DNA from: Flavobacteriaceae bacterium | GTDB lineage: Bacteria > Bacteroidota > Bacteroidia > Flavobacteriales > Flavobacteriaceae | DNA length: 22,525 bases | Assembly (NCBI GenBank): GCA_947443815.1 | Contig: CANEXR010000012.1 | Span: 1-22,525 of the forward strand | Reading direction: 5' to 3' | Shown: positions 1 to 7,472 of the stretch, one piece after another | How positions within the stretch are numbered: the first letter of the stretch is position 1 | Layout: every line of letters starts with the position of its first letter | Made by a program: the position numbers and the translations under genes | The notes under the pieces: generated by a model | Seen by the model: only the letters and a program-made list of their open reading frames with translations | The model's database searches: none | What the model was told of the DNA's origin: nothing

Positions 1-663
1 AATTGGGCTAAGGAAATTATTGCTAAAGGATATAAAACAGTAAACATGCTGGGTTGCCATGATGGAATACCAGTTTTGGATTTGAAAGGCAAGGAAGTAA
101 ACGGTGTTTATAATAAAGGATTGTTAGAAGATGAAGAGATTGAAGGTATTATGAATAAAATTATGGAACGTGGCGGTCGTGTAAAAAATCTTTACGATCC
201 ATCAGGAAATAAAATATCGTATTATCAAATAAATGCTACATTCTTTAGTGCATTAGGGGAAGATGAACAAAAATTGCTTCTCGCAAGAGCCATTCAAATG
301 TTTATGCCAGGAATACCGCAGGTTTGGTATTTAGATATTTTTGCAGGTAAAAATAATTATGAAGCTGCTGATAATGGAGGTAGTGCTGGACATAAAGAAA
401 TTAATCGTACCACATTAACAAACCAAGATATCGAACAAGGTTTGAAAACAGAAGTTGTAAATAAACAACTAGAAATTATGCGTTTAAGAAATACTTCAAA
501 TGCATTTTCAGGTCATGTAGAAATAAATGATTCCATAGATGCTATTATAGATGTCAAATGGGTGAACGGTTCCACAGTTGCACACCTAAAGGCACACCTT
601 GAGACCAATCGTTTTACAATTGACCATTCGGTAGATGGCGTAACAAACACTATACATTTTTAA
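1..663 (+). CDS. GH13 subfamily 18 sucrose-phosphorylase-like enzyme, 3' part
   Basis: The frame is open from base 1, so the gene starts upstream; 220 C-terminal residues are visible. It contains LGCHDGIP (the His-Asp pair carries the third conserved GH13 carboxylate, Asp21 of the visible part), a YYQIN-type strand, the PGIPQVWYLDIFAGKNN stretch and a HKEINR loop. All align with the C-terminal half of sucrose phosphorylases. These cytoplasmic enzymes use phosphate to cleave an alpha-glucoside, giving glucose 1-phosphate and a free acceptor. The acceptor is uncertain: the subfamily also contains glucosylglycerate, glucosylglycerol and sucrose 6'-phosphate phosphorylases, and here the loop around HKEINR differs from the GRDINRHYY I recall from bifidobacterial sucrose phosphorylase. 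The catalytic nucleophile and acid/base lie upstream and cannot be checked. The neighbouring transporter and trehalase support a role in disaccharide use. Confidence 0.85.
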   Translation, partial: NWAKEIIAKGYKTVNMLGCHDGIPVLDLKGKEVNGVYNKGLLEDEEIEGIMNKIMERGGRVKNLYDPSGNKISYYQINATFFSALGEDEQKLLLARAIQMFMPGIPQVWYLDIFAGKNNYEAADNGGSAGHKEINRTTLTNQDIEQGLKTEVVNKQLEIMRLRNTSNAFSGHVEINDSIDAIIDVKWVNGSTVAHLKAHLETNRFTIDHSVDGVTNTIHF

Positions 664-669
664 ATTTAA

Positions 670-693
670 TACTCTAATCGAAAAATTAGGGTA
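670..693 (+). other. 9-bp inverted repeat between GH13 gene and MFS gene
   Basis: Arms at 670-678 and 685-693 pair over nine positions with one G-U wobble, around a six-base loop (CGAAAA). It begins seven bases after the GH13 stop codon. No T-run follows, so it is not a standard intrinsic terminator. It may be a weak terminator, an RNA-processing stem or an mRNA 3'-end stabiliser inside the operon. The rest of the 106-base gap shows no clear TAnnTTTG promoter. Confidence 0.45.
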
Positions 694-769
694 CTACAAT
701 ATCAAAATAAAGATTGTGATGCCTGAAAAGGATTTAAAATCTTAATTGTTTAATGATTAAAACAACAAC

Positions 770-1984
770 ATGAAGAAAAACACGATCAAAATTGCCATGT
801 ATCTCAATTATTTTGTATTTGCAATTCTACTAAATAGTGTAGGAATTGTAATTTTGAAATCACAAGCGAATTATGGAGTAGATGAATTACAGGCCAGTAT
901 TTTAGAAGCATTTAAAGATTTGCCAATAGCTATTGTGTCGTTTCTAGTAGCTTCGTTTTTACCTCGAATAGGTTATAAAAAAGCGATGTTAATAGGGCTA
1001 GCTTTAGTTTCGGTTGCTTGTATTAGTATGTATTTTGGGAATTCATTTGGTACTGCAAAATTACTTTTTGCAACAGTAGGAGTTTCATTTGCATTGATAA
1101 AAGTTTCGGTATATTCTCTAATTGGGACAATAACCGAGAACCAACAGGAGCATAATAGTATGATGAGTAGTATAGAGGGCGTTTTTATGATCGGAATTGC
1201 GCTGGCTTATTTCTTATTTCCTGCATTTAATTCGGATTCGGATCCTAATGCTTGGCTAAATGTATATTGGTTATTAGCTGCTATGTCTTTAATTTCATTT
1301 GGTTTTTTGTTTTTTGCAAAATTCGAAAATCAAACAGAAATTCCAGGGGTTAATTTAGCAGATGATTTTGCTCAAATGTTCAAATTATTTGCTCAGTTAT
1401 TAACAATCGTTTTTGTTATTAGTGCTTTCTTATTTGTAATGATTGAGCAGGGAATCATGTCTTGGTTGCCTACTTTTAATAGCAAAGTGCTGCATCTTCC
1501 TCAAAATATTAGTATTATGATGGCGAGTATTTTAGCTGTTACTTTGGCAATAGGAAGAATATTGGCAGGGGTTATAACTAAAAGAGTAAATTGGATTTGG
1601 GTGCTCAGTTTTTGTATAGTTATTGCAATGCTTATTGTTGTTTTTGTGCTTCCTAAAACGGTAGGGCTAGAGGTGAAAGAAATAAAGTCCTTAACCGATA
1701 TCCCATTAATAGGTTTTGCTTTCCCATTAGTAGGGCTTTTTATAGCGCCTATTTATCCTCTTTTAAATTCAGTTGTTTTAAGTGCTTTGCCCAAAAAATT
1801 ACATAGCTCAATGACAGGTTTGATTGTCGTTTTTTCAGCATTAGGTGGAACATTAGGCTCAAGAGTTATTGGTTATTTGTTCAAAAATGAAGGCCCAGAA
1901 AATGCTTTTTTTTACACATTAATTCCAATGTCCTTATTGTTAATCTCTTTCTTTATTCTAAAAAAACTTACTTCTAAAAAATGA
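770..1984 (+). CDS. MFS transporter, probably for a sugar
   Basis: This 404-residue, strongly hydrophobic protein has about twelve membrane segments in two halves, separated by a more polar stretch around residues 183-205. The loop after the second helix (FLPRIGYKKAML, residues 63-74) has the form of the MFS loop 2-3 signature, and residues 268-274 form the corresponding basic loop of the second half. There is no signal peptide cleavage site; it is an inner-membrane protein. The substrate is not readable from the sequence. Its position between a GH13 phosphorylase-like gene and a trehalase, with its TGA overlapping the trehalase ATG, makes a di- or oligosaccharide importer the best guess. The start is preceded by an A-rich leader (AAAACAACAAC), usual for this phylum. 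Confidence 0.85.
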   Translation: MKKNTIKIAMYLNYFVFAILLNSVGIVILKSQANYGVDELQASILEAFKDLPIAIVSFLVASFLPRIGYKKAMLIGLALVSVACISMYFGNSFGTAKLLFATVGVSFALIKVSVYSLIGTITENQQEHNSMMSSIEGVFMIGIALAYFLFPAFNSDSDPNAWLNVYWLLAAMSLISFGFLFFAKFENQTEIPGVNLADDFAQMFKLFAQLLTIVFVISAFLFVMIEQGIMSWLPTFNSKVLHLPQNISIMMASILAVTLAIGRILAGVITKRVNWIWVLSFCIVIAMLIVVFVLPKTVGLEVKEIKSLTDIPLIGFAFPLVGLFIAPIYPLLNSVVLSALPKKLHSSMTGLIVVFSALGGTLGSRVIGYLFKNEGPENAFFYTLIPMSLLLISFFILKKLTSKK

Positions 1985-3846
1985 AATTCTTACTTAATAT
2001 AGACAAAGTCTTTAACGATTTATTACTTCAAGAGGATACCGATCAAGATAAAAAAATCACTAAAGATGATACGGGTCCTAAAAAATTTGTTTTAGTTGAT
2101 GAAATTACAAAACAAAAAATAACTATTGAAGGCACCTATCATTTATCGAATTTGTTGCAAGAATTAGCACAGCTTAAAGAGATAAAACAAACTGTCGGCG
2201 AGGTTGATTTGTTGCGTATTCAAGAAAATCCTGTGGAACGCATTTCAAGAAAAATTAGAGATGATTATTGGAATGAACTCACTCGAACTATCGATAAAAA
2301 AGGCTTGTCACAGATTTTGCAAGACGAAAAAACGACAAATGAAATTCCTACTTTATACGTGTCAGCCAAAGACAAACAGGGTGTTGCTTACTTTCAGGAA
2401 TTAGAAAAAGAAGTTCAGAATTTTAAAGTTGCAATTCTACCAGAAGATTTTTCGATGGAATATGTAGAGACTTTAAATACAAAACCAGGGATTTTAGCTT
2501 TGGCTTTGGAACAAAAAATATACAGTTTACAAGGGGTGCCTTTTGTTGTTCCCGGTGGTCGATTTAACGAAATGTATGGTTGGGATAGTTATTTTATAGG
2601 CGTTGGTTTACTGATAGATAATCAGCTAGAAAAAGCAATGTCTATTGCCGAAAATTTCAAATACCAAATCATACATTACGGAAAAATCCTTAATGCCAAT
2701 AGAAGTTATTACCTCACAAGAACACAACCTCCTTTGTATTCTTCCTTAATAATTAATATTGTAAAACAAAAAAGGCCTAGTCAAGAATGGTTGCAAAGCC
2801 ATTTAGAAACTGTTATTTTAGAATACAATACGGTTTGGATGGTACAAGGAAATAGATTGACTCCTACAGGTTTGAATCGCTATAAAGCGGATGGTGTAGG
2901 AATGCCATTTGAAGTTGAACCAGGACATTTTGATGATGTTTTATTACCGTATGCTCAAAAATACAACCTCCCAATTCGGGAGTTTGAAAAACAATATTTA
3001 AAGAGGACCCTTATCGACCCTGAACTCGATATTTATTTTGTACATGATCGTAGTTTAAGAGAAAGTGGTCATGACACATCCGATAGATTGATTAATACCT
3101 GTGCCAATTTAAATTCAGTAGACATAAACAGCTTTTTGTACAAATATGAAAAGGATATCGCCTATTTAATAAAGAACTATTTCAATGGTAGTTTTCAGAC
3201 AGGTTCTGTTGTCTATACTTCAGATGAATGGGAGCAGAAGGCTATCTTTAGAAAAGAAAAAATAAATGAGCTCTGTTGGAATGAAGAAGCCGGGATGTAT
3301 TTTGATTATGATTTTGTAAATAAAAAACAATTTCCTTTTGAAGCTGCTACCACATTTTTTCCATTATGGGCTGGACTTTGCAGTGAAAATCAAGCTAAAA
3401 AATTAGTTGAAATTGCTTTACCACAGTTTATAAAAACAGGAGGTATTACAGGAAGTACAAAGGCAAGTGTTGCTAATGTGCCTGAAGATGCACCACAAAG
3501 ACAATGGGATTACCCTTTTGGATGGGCGCCACATCAAATGTTATTATGGGAAGGACTTATCAATTATACGTTTTTTGATAAAGCACAAGAAATGGTTTAC
3601 AGATGGTTGTGGCTGATAACAAAAAATGCTGTTGAATATAATGGGACTATTCCAGAAAAATTTGACTTAGAAATTAGTTCGCATAAAGTTTTTGCAGAAT
3701 ATGGAAATGTGGGAACAGAGTTTGATTATATTGCAAAAGAAGGATTTGGTTGGGTAAATGCATCTTATCAATTTGGATTGCAGATTATGCATAGCAAATT
3801 GAAAGAAAAATTGAATGATTTGGTCTCTCCAGATGATTTATTTTAA
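1981..3846 (+). CDS. Trehalase, GH37, neutral-trehalase type with EF-hand-like N-terminus
   Basis: This 621-residue enzyme is predicted to hydrolyse alpha,alpha-trehalose to two glucose molecules. Both GH37 signatures are present: PGGRFNEMYGWDSY at residues 191-204 and QWDYPFGWAP at 508-517. Probable catalytic residues are Asp365 (in ESGHDTSDR) and Glu559 (in PEKFD). Gly-rich residues 586-592 (KEGFGWV) match the family's C-terminal motif. There is no signal peptide, so it should act in the cytoplasm on imported sugar. Residues 19-30 (DTDQDKKITKDD) have Asp at loop positions 1, 3, 5 and 12, and are followed by TGPK. This resembles the calcium-binding segment of fungal neutral trehalases (Nth1 type), as do GTYHLSNLLQEL (51-62) and the catalytic-region wording. 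The ATG overlaps the upstream TGA by four bases, implying coupled translation. Confidence 0.93.
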   Translation: MKFLLNIDKVFNDLLLQEDTDQDKKITKDDTGPKKFVLVDEITKQKITIEGTYHLSNLLQELAQLKEIKQTVGEVDLLRIQENPVERISRKIRDDYWNELTRTIDKKGLSQILQDEKTTNEIPTLYVSAKDKQGVAYFQELEKEVQNFKVAILPEDFSMEYVETLNTKPGILALALEQKIYSLQGVPFVVPGGRFNEMYGWDSYFIGVGLLIDNQLEKAMSIAENFKYQIIHYGKILNANRSYYLTRTQPPLYSSLIINIVKQKRPSQEWLQSHLETVILEYNTVWMVQGNRLTPTGLNRYKADGVGMPFEVEPGHFDDVLLPYAQKYNLPIREFEKQYLKRTLIDPELDIYFVHDRSLRESGHDTSDRLINTCANLNSVDINSFLYKYEKDIAYLIKNYFNGSFQTGSVVYTSDEWEQKAIFRKEKINELCWNEEAGMYFDYDFVNKKQFPFEAATTFFPLWAGLCSENQAKKLVEIALPQFIKTGGITGSTKASVANVPEDAPQRQWDYPFGWAPHQMLLWEGLINYTFFDKAQEMVYRWLWLITKNAVEYNGTIPEKFDLEISSHKVFAEYGNVGTEFDYIAKEGFGWVNASYQFGLQIMHSKLKEKLNDLVSPDDLF

Positions 3847-3850
3847 GGGC

Positions 3851-3888
3851 GAAAGCATTTTTTTGTTTTTTGAAAGCATTTTTTTTTT
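3851..3888 (+). repeat. Short direct repeat, 21-bp spacing
   Basis: GAAAGCATTTTTTT occurs at 3851-3864 and again from 3872, where the T-run extends to 3888. The two copies are offset by 21 bases, about two helical turns, and lie between the trehalase stop and the CBS gene. The T-runs could aid termination, but no convincing stem precedes them. Confidence 0.6.
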
Positions 3889-3895
3889 AACTTTA
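3863..3895 (+). promoter_or_regulatory. Possible promoter of the CBS gene
   Basis: TTG at 3863-3865, a 22-base spacer and TAACTTTA at 3888-3895 approximate the Bacteroidetes promoter (TTG, then TAnnTTTG), with a mismatch at the last base. It lies 22 bases before the ATG. The surroundings are T-rich, so this is only a modest prediction. Confidence 0.35.
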
Positions 3896-3917
3896 ACATC
3901 CAACTAAATTATTCAAA

Positions 3918-4343
3918 ATGACTGTAAATCAAATATTAAGTACAAAAGGCAAGGAGGTATTTTCGGTGCTTCCAACAAATACTGTATACGAAGCCTTGAC
4001 AGCAATGAGCGAGAAGAATATAGGTGCAATTCTTGTAATTGAAGATACAGTTTTGAAAGGAATTTTGTCCGAGAGAGATTATGCCAGAAAAATTGTATTG
4101 AAAGCAAAATCATCAAAGAAAACATTAGTTCATGAAATTATGGAAGAAAATGTAGTCACTGTACAATTGATGGATAAATTAGAATATTGTATGGAATTGA
4201 TGAACACTACAAGAGTTCGGCATTTACCGGTTTTAGAAAATAATATTGTTATTGGAATTATTTCCATCAGTGATGTTGTAAAAGCTATAATTGAAATTCA
4301 AAAAGATACGATTCAACATTTGAATTCTTATATCACTCAATAA
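3918..4343 (+). CDS. Stand-alone two-CBS-domain (Bateman module) protein
   Basis: The 141-residue protein is almost entirely two CBS domains, at about residues 8-62 and 70-127. Each ends in the family motif: KGILSERDYARKI (47-59) and IGIISISDVVKAI (112-124). Such pairs bind adenine nucleotides (AMP, ATP, SAM or similar) at the domain interface and usually sense energy state. No enzyme or channel domain is attached, and there is no signal peptide or membrane helix, so it should be a soluble cytoplasmic protein. It is probably a single-gene unit, with a possible promoter just upstream and a terminator behind it. The partner and regulated process are unknown; neither the trehalase nor the malic enzyme neighbour proves a link. 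Confidence 0.88.
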   Translation: MTVNQILSTKGKEVFSVLPTNTVYEALTAMSEKNIGAILVIEDTVLKGILSERDYARKIVLKAKSSKKTLVHEIMEENVVTVQLMDKLEYCMELMNTTRVRHLPVLENNIVIGIISISDVVKAIIEIQKDTIQHLNSYITQ

Positions 4344-4371
4344 AGAGGTTCGGATTTTATAATTTAAAAAG

Positions 4372-4398
4372 AAAGCTGCATTTATTTGCGGCTTTTTT
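4372..4398 (+). terminator. Intrinsic terminator after the CBS gene
   Basis: AAAGCTGC (4372-4379) pairs with GCGGCTTT (4388-4395) over eight positions with one wobble and an eight-base loop. The T-run 4393-4398 follows. It lies about 30 bases after the stop codon. Confidence 0.75.
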
Positions 4399-4431
4399 AG
4401 AATTAATACGTCGCTATTTTCTGTAAAAGAA

Positions 4432-4458
4432 TGATTTAAAAGCTTCCTTTTTAAATCA
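4432..4458 (+). promoter_or_regulatory. Perfect 10+10 bp dyad upstream of maeB
   Basis: TGATTTAAAA (4432-4441) and TTTTAAATCA (4449-4458) are perfect inverted copies with a seven-base spacer. The dyad ends eight bases before the predicted -7 element, so it covers the place where a -33 box would lie. This is a good position for a transcription-factor operator. No T-run follows it, which argues against a terminator. Confidence 0.55.
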
Positions 4459-4465
4459 AGACTCC

Positions 4466-4473
4466 TATCTTTG
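4466..4473 (+). promoter_or_regulatory. -7 promoter element of maeB
   Basis: TATCTTTG fits the Bacteroidetes TAnnTTTG element and lies 22 bases before the maeB ATG. No TTG box is seen at the usual distance upstream; that space is taken by a dyad, which may mean an activator-dependent or repressed promoter. Confidence 0.6.
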
Positions 4474-4495
4474 TAGCTAGTTAAAAACCTAAAAA

Positions 4496-6787
4496 ATGGA
4501 CAAAAACAGCAAAAGAAAAGAAGCATTATTATATCATGAAAAACCTTATCCGGGTAAAATTCAGGTAGTTCCGACTAAAAAATATGCAACTCAAAGAGAT
4601 TTATCTTTAGCTTATTCTCCTGGTGTTGCAGAGCCTTGTTTGGAGATTGCCAAAGATGTGAATAATGTTTATAAATATACCACAAAAGGAAATTTAGTAG
4701 CTGTAATCACAAATGGAACTGCTGTTTTAGGACTTGGCGATATTGGACCAGAAGCTTCAAAACCAGTAATGGAAGGAAAAGGATTGCTTTTCAAAATTTT
4801 TGCTGGAATTGATGTTTTTGATATTGAAATAGGGACAAAAGACATCGAAGAATTTATTCAAACGGTAAAAAATATAGCGCCAACTTTTGGAGGTATAAAT
4901 CTTGAAGATATTAAAGCACCCGAATCCTTTGAAATTGAACGCCGATTAGTTGAAGAGTTAAATATTCCGGTCATGCATGATGATCAACACGGAACAGCTA
5001 TCATATCTTCAGCGGCTTTAATAAACGCTTTGGAGCTTGCTGGTAAAAAAGCTGAAGATGTAAAAATGGTGGTCTCTGGAGCAGGATCAGCCGCATTAGC
5101 TTGTGCTGATTTATATATTTTGCTGGGGGTTAAATTAGAAAATATTTTGATGTACAACAGCAAAGGATTATTAACAAAAGATAATCCATCATTGTCTGCT
5201 TTGCAACAAAAATATGCCAAAGACTCAACTCAAATAAGTCTTTCCGATGCCTTAGAAGGGGCTGATATTTTTCTAGGATTGTCTTCAGGAGATATTATGA
5301 CACCAGAAATGTTATTACGAATGGCCGAAAATCCAATTGTTTTTGCAATGGCAAATCCTAATCCCGAGATTGATTATAATTTAGCAATGGCCACTCGAAA
5401 AGATATTATAATGGCTACGGGAAGATCTGATTTTCCGAATCAAGTGAATAATGTTCTTGGTTTTCCATATATTTTTAGAGGTGCTTTAGATGTTCGTGCA
5501 ACAAAAATTAATGAGGCTATGAAAATGGCAGCAGTGAAAGCATTAGCGGCTTTAGCAAAAGAAAACGTGCCCGAACAAGTTAATGTAGCTTATGGTGCAA
5601 AAAAATTGACTTTTGGTAGAGAATACATTATACCATCTCCTTTTGATCCAAGATTAATAACGGTTGTTGCTCCTGCAGTTGCAAAAGCAGCAATGGATTC
5701 TGGGGTGGCTTTAAATCCAATTACTGATTGGACGGAGTATGAAGATGTACTCTTGGAACGATTGGGGAATGACAATAAAATGGTCCGATTGATTACGAAT
5801 AGAGCCAAAATAGATCCAAAACGAATTGTTTTTGCAGAGGCAGATCATTTAGATGTACTTAAAGCGGCACAGATTGTATTCGAAGAAGGAATTGGATTTC
5901 CTATTTTGTTAGGAAATAAAGAAATTATTAGAGAACTCAAAGAAGAGATTGGCTTTGTTGCCGATGTTCAAATTATAGATCCAAAAGTTGCTGAGGAAGA
6001 ACAGAGAAGAAATGGTTTTGCTACAACCTATTGGAAAACAAGACAAAGACGAGGCATTTCATTATTAGATGCACAAAAATTAATGCGAGAAAGAAATTAC
6101 TTTGCCGCTATGATGGTCAACGAATGTGAAGCGGATGCTTTAGTATCAGGTTATTCCAGAAGTTATCCTTCTGTAGTGAAACCTATGTTGCAACTTATTG
6201 ATAAAGCACCTGGAGTTTCTATTGTAGCCACAACAAATATGATGATGACTGCTCGCGGGCCTATGTTTTTGTCAGATACAGCGATAAATATAAATCCAAC
6301 GGCCGATGATTTAGCCAAAATTGCCATCATGACATCAAATGCGGCGAAAATGTTTGGAGTTGAACCTGTAATTGCAATGGTGTCCTATTCTAATTTTGGT
6401 TCTTCAACCAATGAAAGTGCAGGTAAAGTGAGAGAAGCGGTCGCTTATTTGCATAAATATTATCCTGATATGATTATTGATGGAGAACTTCAAGCGGATT
6501 TTGCTTTAAATCCTGAAATGTTGCAAAAGAAATTTCCGTTTTCTAAGTTAGCTGGAAAAAAAGTAAATACGCTTATTTTTCCCAATTTAGAGTCGGCTAA
6601 TATTACCTATAAGCTCATGAAAGAATTAAATAAAGTTGATTCTATCGGACCAATTATGTTAGGAATGGGTAAGCCTGTTCATATTTTTCAATTGGGGGCT
6701 AGTGTCGAAGAAATGGTAAATATGGCAGCTATAGCTGTTATTGACGCACAGGAAAAGGAAAAGAAAAAAATAAATGCAGGTAATTAG
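4496..6787 (+). CDS. maeB: NADP-dependent malic enzyme with C-terminal phosphotransacetylase-like domain
   Basis: The 763-residue protein decarboxylates malate to pyruvate, feeding NADPH and gluconeogenic or anaplerotic balance in the cytoplasm. Residues 1 to about 430 are the malic enzyme part: Tyr40 in LAYSPGVAEPC, Lys95 in EGKGLLFK, metal ligands in NLEDIKAP (Glu137, Asp138) and in MHDDQHGTA (Asp162, Asp163), and the dinucleotide-binding SGAGSAA (194-200). From about residue 430 the protein resembles phosphate acetyltransferase, as in the long MaeB enzymes, where this domain is mainly regulatory (acetyl-CoA sensing). Whether it keeps transacetylase activity cannot be told. The length is normal for MaeB. 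Cofactor preference (NADP) is inferred from the family architecture. A promoter element and a dyad precede the gene; no terminator is visible before ruvA. Confidence 0.95.
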   Translation: MDKNSKRKEALLYHEKPYPGKIQVVPTKKYATQRDLSLAYSPGVAEPCLEIAKDVNNVYKYTTKGNLVAVITNGTAVLGLGDIGPEASKPVMEGKGLLFKIFAGIDVFDIEIGTKDIEEFIQTVKNIAPTFGGINLEDIKAPESFEIERRLVEELNIPVMHDDQHGTAIISSAALINALELAGKKAEDVKMVVSGAGSAALACADLYILLGVKLENILMYNSKGLLTKDNPSLSALQQKYAKDSTQISLSDALEGADIFLGLSSGDIMTPEMLLRMAENPIVFAMANPNPEIDYNLAMATRKDIIMATGRSDFPNQVNNVLGFPYIFRGALDVRATKINEAMKMAAVKALAALAKENVPEQVNVAYGAKKLTFGREYIIPSPFDPRLITVVAPAVAKAAMDSGVALNPITDWTEYEDVLLERLGNDNKMVRLITNRAKIDPKRIVFAEADHLDVLKAAQIVFEEGIGFPILLGNKEIIRELKEEIGFVADVQIIDPKVAEEEQRRNGFATTYWKTRQRRGISLLDAQKLMRERNYFAAMMVNECEADALVSGYSRSYPSVVKPMLQLIDKAPGVSIVATTNMMMTARGPMFLSDTAININPTADDLAKIAIMTSNAAKMFGVEPVIAMVSYSNFGSSTNESAGKVREAVAYLHKYYPDMIIDGELQADFALNPEMLQKKFPFSKLAGKKVNTLIFPNLESANITYKLMKELNKVDSIGPIMLGMGKPVHIFQLGASVEEMVNMAAIAVIDAQEKEKKKINAGN

Positions 6788-6831
6788 TTGAAAAACAATA
6801 AATGAGAACCAAAGTATGGTAAAATTAGATT

Positions 6832-6864
6832 TCAATTTTATTATATTTGATTAAACAAAATTGA
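6832..6864 (+). promoter_or_regulatory. Possible ruvA promoter (-7 element) inside an inverted repeat
   Basis: TATATTTG at 6842-6849 fits TAnnTTTG and lies 16 bases before the ruvA ATG. It is enclosed by perfect eight-base inverted arms TCAATTTT (6832-6839) and AAAATTGA (6857-6864). No TTG is found at the right distance. The region is very AT-rich, so both signals could be chance. Confidence 0.4.
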
Positions 6865-6865
6865 T

Positions 6866-7447
6866 ATGATAACACATTTGCAAGGAAAATTAGTAGAGAA
6901 AACACCTACGCAAGTCGTTATTGATTGTAATGGAGTTGGGTACCATGTAAACATTTCATTACACACCTATTCTTTGCTACCGAACACTGATTTTATAAAA
7001 TTATTTACGCATCTTCAAATAAAAGAAGATGCGCATACTTTATTTGGTTTTGTTGAAAAGTCTGAAAAAGAAATTTTTAAAATGCTACTATCTGTTTCTG
7101 GAATTGGTGCTAGTATAGCCAGAACAATGCTTTCTTCTTTAGACCCAAAACAAATTACAAATGCTATTGCATCGGGTGATGTTATGACCATTCAATCTAT
7201 AAAAGGAATAGGGAGTAAAACGGCCCAAAGAGTAATTCTTGATTTGAAAGAAAAAGTCTTGAAATTGTATGATTTAGATGAAGTTTCTATGAGTCAAAAC
7301 AATACAAATAGAGATGAAGCGTTATCTGCTTTGGAGGTTCTCGGTTTTGTTCGAAAGGCATCTGAGAAAGTAATTGAAAAAATTATAAAAGAAGATCCCG
7401 AAGCAACTGTAGAATCAATAATTAAAAAAGCTTTAAAAAGCTTATAA
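6866..7447 (+). CDS. ruvA: Holliday junction branch migration protein RuvA
   Basis: The 193-residue protein binds four-way DNA junctions and loads the RuvB motor for branch migration in recombination and repair. The N-terminal OB-fold spans about residues 1-62 (MITHLQGKLVEK start, NGVGYHVNIS, EDAHTLFGF). Two helix-hairpin-helix motifs follow, around LLSVSGIGASIA (74-85) and IQSIKGIGSKTA (109-120), then a flexible linker rich in Asn and the small RuvB-binding domain from about 148 (EALSALEVLGF) to the end. Length and domain order are normal. It is followed after only 25 bases by sprA, so the two are probably co-transcribed although functionally unrelated. Confidence 0.96.
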   Translation: MITHLQGKLVEKTPTQVVIDCNGVGYHVNISLHTYSLLPNTDFIKLFTHLQIKEDAHTLFGFVEKSEKEIFKMLLSVSGIGASIARTMLSSLDPKQITNAIASGDVMTIQSIKGIGSKTAQRVILDLKEKVLKLYDLDEVSMSQNNTNRDEALSALEVLGFVRKASEKVIEKIIKEDPEATVESIIKKALKSL

Positions 7448-7472
7448 AAGCATTAAAGTAACACCGAATAGT

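Noticed and set aside
2204..2404. Second plus-strand frame inside the trehalase gene
   Set aside because: It is out of frame with a complete GH37 enzyme carrying both signatures; its predicted peptide has no recognisable features.
3847..3890. Intrinsic terminator after the trehalase gene
   Set aside because: Long T-runs exist, but the only preceding stem is two base pairs around GAAA, too weak to call.
3913..4526. Minus-strand open frames opposite the CBS gene and the maeB leader
   Set aside because: They overlap well-supported plus-strand features (two CBS domains, terminator, promoter) and show no recognisable domains.
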